From: Pseudomonadota bacterium | GTDB taxonomy: Bacteria > Desulfobacterota > JAPLJL01 | Reading direction: 5' to 3' | Assembly (NCBI GenBank): GCA_026388615.1 | Contig: JAPLJL010000352.1 | Location: 1 to 6,982, forward strand | Length of the DNA: 6,982 nucleotides | In this document: positions 6,073 to 6,982 of the stretch, one piece after another | How the letters are laid out: every line of letters begins with the position of its first letter | Position numbering within the stretch: position 1 is the first letter of the stretch | Notes under the pieces: model-generated | The model's database searches: none | What the model was told of the DNA's origin: nothing | The model's input: only the letters and a program-made list of their open reading frames with translations | Program-made: the position numbers and the translations under genes

Positions 6073-6088
6073 GAGCAAGGAGTTAACA

Positions 6089-6967
6089 ATGATCCTTATA
6101 GGTGAGAATCTTAATATCATGTCCAAGACCCTGGGCCCGGCGCTCAAGGAAAGAAAGGGCCAGCCGATCCAGGAGATGGCCAAGTCCGAGGTCCAGGCCG
6201 GGATTGATTATATCGACGTGAACATCGGGCCCGCCCGGAAGGACGGGCCCGATCTCCTGGGCTGGGCGGTGAAAACCGTCCAGGAAGCCGTCAGTCTGCC
6301 CCTGAGCCTCGACACCACCAACATGGACGCAATGGAAGCGGGCCTGGCGGCCCACCGGGGCAAGGCCATCATCAACTCCGTTTCCCTTCAATCCGGCCGG
6401 GCGGACCGGCTCCTGCCGCTCGCGAAAAAGCACGGATCCTATGTCATCGCCCTGCTCTGGGGGGCGGAAGGCATGCCCCGGGACGAAAACGAGCGGGCCG
6501 TGCTGGCGGTGGACTTTCTCCAAAAAGCGGCCGAGTTCGAAATTCCTAACGAGGATATCCTGATCGACCCGATCATCTCCCCGGTCAGCGTGGAGATCAA
6601 CCAGGTAAAATCCTGTCTCACCTTCCAGAGCCTGCTCACCGACATCGCCCCGGGCTGCGGCTCCACCTGCGGTCTTTCCAACATCTCGAACGGCGCCCCC
6701 GCCGAGCTCCGGCACTGGCTGGACAAAACCTATTTCATCATGCTCAAGCGCCACGGCCTCTCCTCTGCGATCGTCAATTCCTTCGACCAGGAGCTCATCG
6801 AGATCGCCCGCGGAAAGAAACCGGAGATCGAAAAGCTCATCCACCGGCTGATGGACGGCGAATCCGTGGACAAAAATTCCCTTTCGGAGACCGAGCTCAA
6901 ATATTACAAATCCGCCCGCGTCCTCCTGGGACATACCGTCTATTCACATCTCTGGCTGGAAGCGTAA
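6089..6967 (+). CDS. acsE: Methyltetrahydrofolate:corrinoid iron-sulfur protein methyltransferase
   Basis: Transfers the N5-methyl group of methyl-tetrahydrofolate to Co(I) of the corrinoid iron-sulfur protein. It has the pterin-binding TIM-barrel fold of the dihydropteroate synthase-like family. The folate-contacting residues known from Moorella MeTr (D75, N96, D160, N199) fall at D75 (SLDTTN), N96 (AIINS), D160 (LIDPII) and N198 (GLSNIS). Together with position next to acsC, this supports AcsE over other pterin methyltransferases. At 292 residues it is about 30 longer than Moorella's 262. The extra piece is a charged, helical-looking stretch at about 241-272 (RGKKPEIEKL to SETELK), just before the C-terminal helix YYKSARVLLGHTVYSHLW. 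It ends with TAA 6965-6967; nothing recognisable follows to the window end. Confidence 0.92.
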   Translation: MILIGENLNIMSKTLGPALKERKGQPIQEMAKSEVQAGIDYIDVNIGPARKDGPDLLGWAVKTVQEAVSLPLSLDTTNMDAMEAGLAAHRGKAIINSVSLQSGRADRLLPLAKKHGSYVIALLWGAEGMPRDENERAVLAVDFLQKAAEFEIPNEDILIDPIISPVSVEINQVKSCLTFQSLLTDIAPGCGSTCGLSNISNGAPAELRHWLDKTYFIMLKRHGLSSAIVNSFDQELIEIARGKKPEIEKLIHRLMDGESVDKNSLSETELKYYKSARVLLGHTVYSHLWLEA

Positions 6968-6982
6968 TCCGCGCATAGGGCA

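Noticed and set aside
5784..6089. Minus-strand frame containing LLPTAYC-like repeats
   Set aside because: The peptide is the reverse translation of the GCAGTAG heptamer array and the acsC 3' end; it is not a plausible protein.

Overview
The window is a one-directional (+ strand) Wood-Ljungdahl gene cluster from an anaerobic, GC-rich bacterium. Four successive genes encode the carbon monoxide dehydrogenase catalytic subunit (cooS/acsA, broken), acetyl-CoA synthase (acsB), the large subunit of the corrinoid iron-sulfur protein (acsC) and the methyltetrahydrofolate:corrinoid methyltransferase (acsE). Metal- and cofactor-binding residues are visible in all four. The full N-terminal domain of AcsB and a folate-type AcsE indicate the bacterial rather than the archaeal version of the pathway. 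The host cannot be placed from this window alone. Intergenic repeats of this style suggest an uncultivated acetogen or an autotrophic or syntrophic anaerobe (Desulfobacterota- or candidate-phylum-like), but this is only an inference.

Layout. 1-135: AT-richer leader with three related palindromes, a consensus -10 hexamer and a strong Shine-Dalgarno site before a TTG start. 136-1945: cooS, split into an N-terminal piece (136-786) and a C-terminal piece (602-1945). About 44 codons are missing at the break and the frame shifts. 1946-2166: repeat-rich spacer. 2167-4371: acsB. 4372-4611: repeat-rich spacer with a GAAA-capped hairpin repeat. 4612-5955: acsC. 5956-6088: repeat-rich spacer. 6089-6967: acsE. 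6968-6982: 15 bases with nothing recognisable.

How the genes work together. AcsE moves the methyl group of methyl-tetrahydrofolate to the cobalt of the corrinoid protein (AcsC plus the small subunit AcsD, whose gene is not in the window). CooS reduces CO2 to CO at its Ni-Fe C-cluster. AcsB joins the methyl group, CO and coenzyme A at its Ni-Ni-[4Fe-4S] A-cluster to make acetyl-CoA, or runs in reverse.

The main oddities are the internal deletion plus frameshift in an otherwise perfectly preserved cooS, the palindrome-flanked putative promoter, and the three intra-operon spacers. The spacers share a common layout of 7-nt-period repeats and near-identical blocks just before the ribosome binding sites. 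I found no clearly new protein system; the novelty, if any, is in the non-coding DNA and the cooS break.
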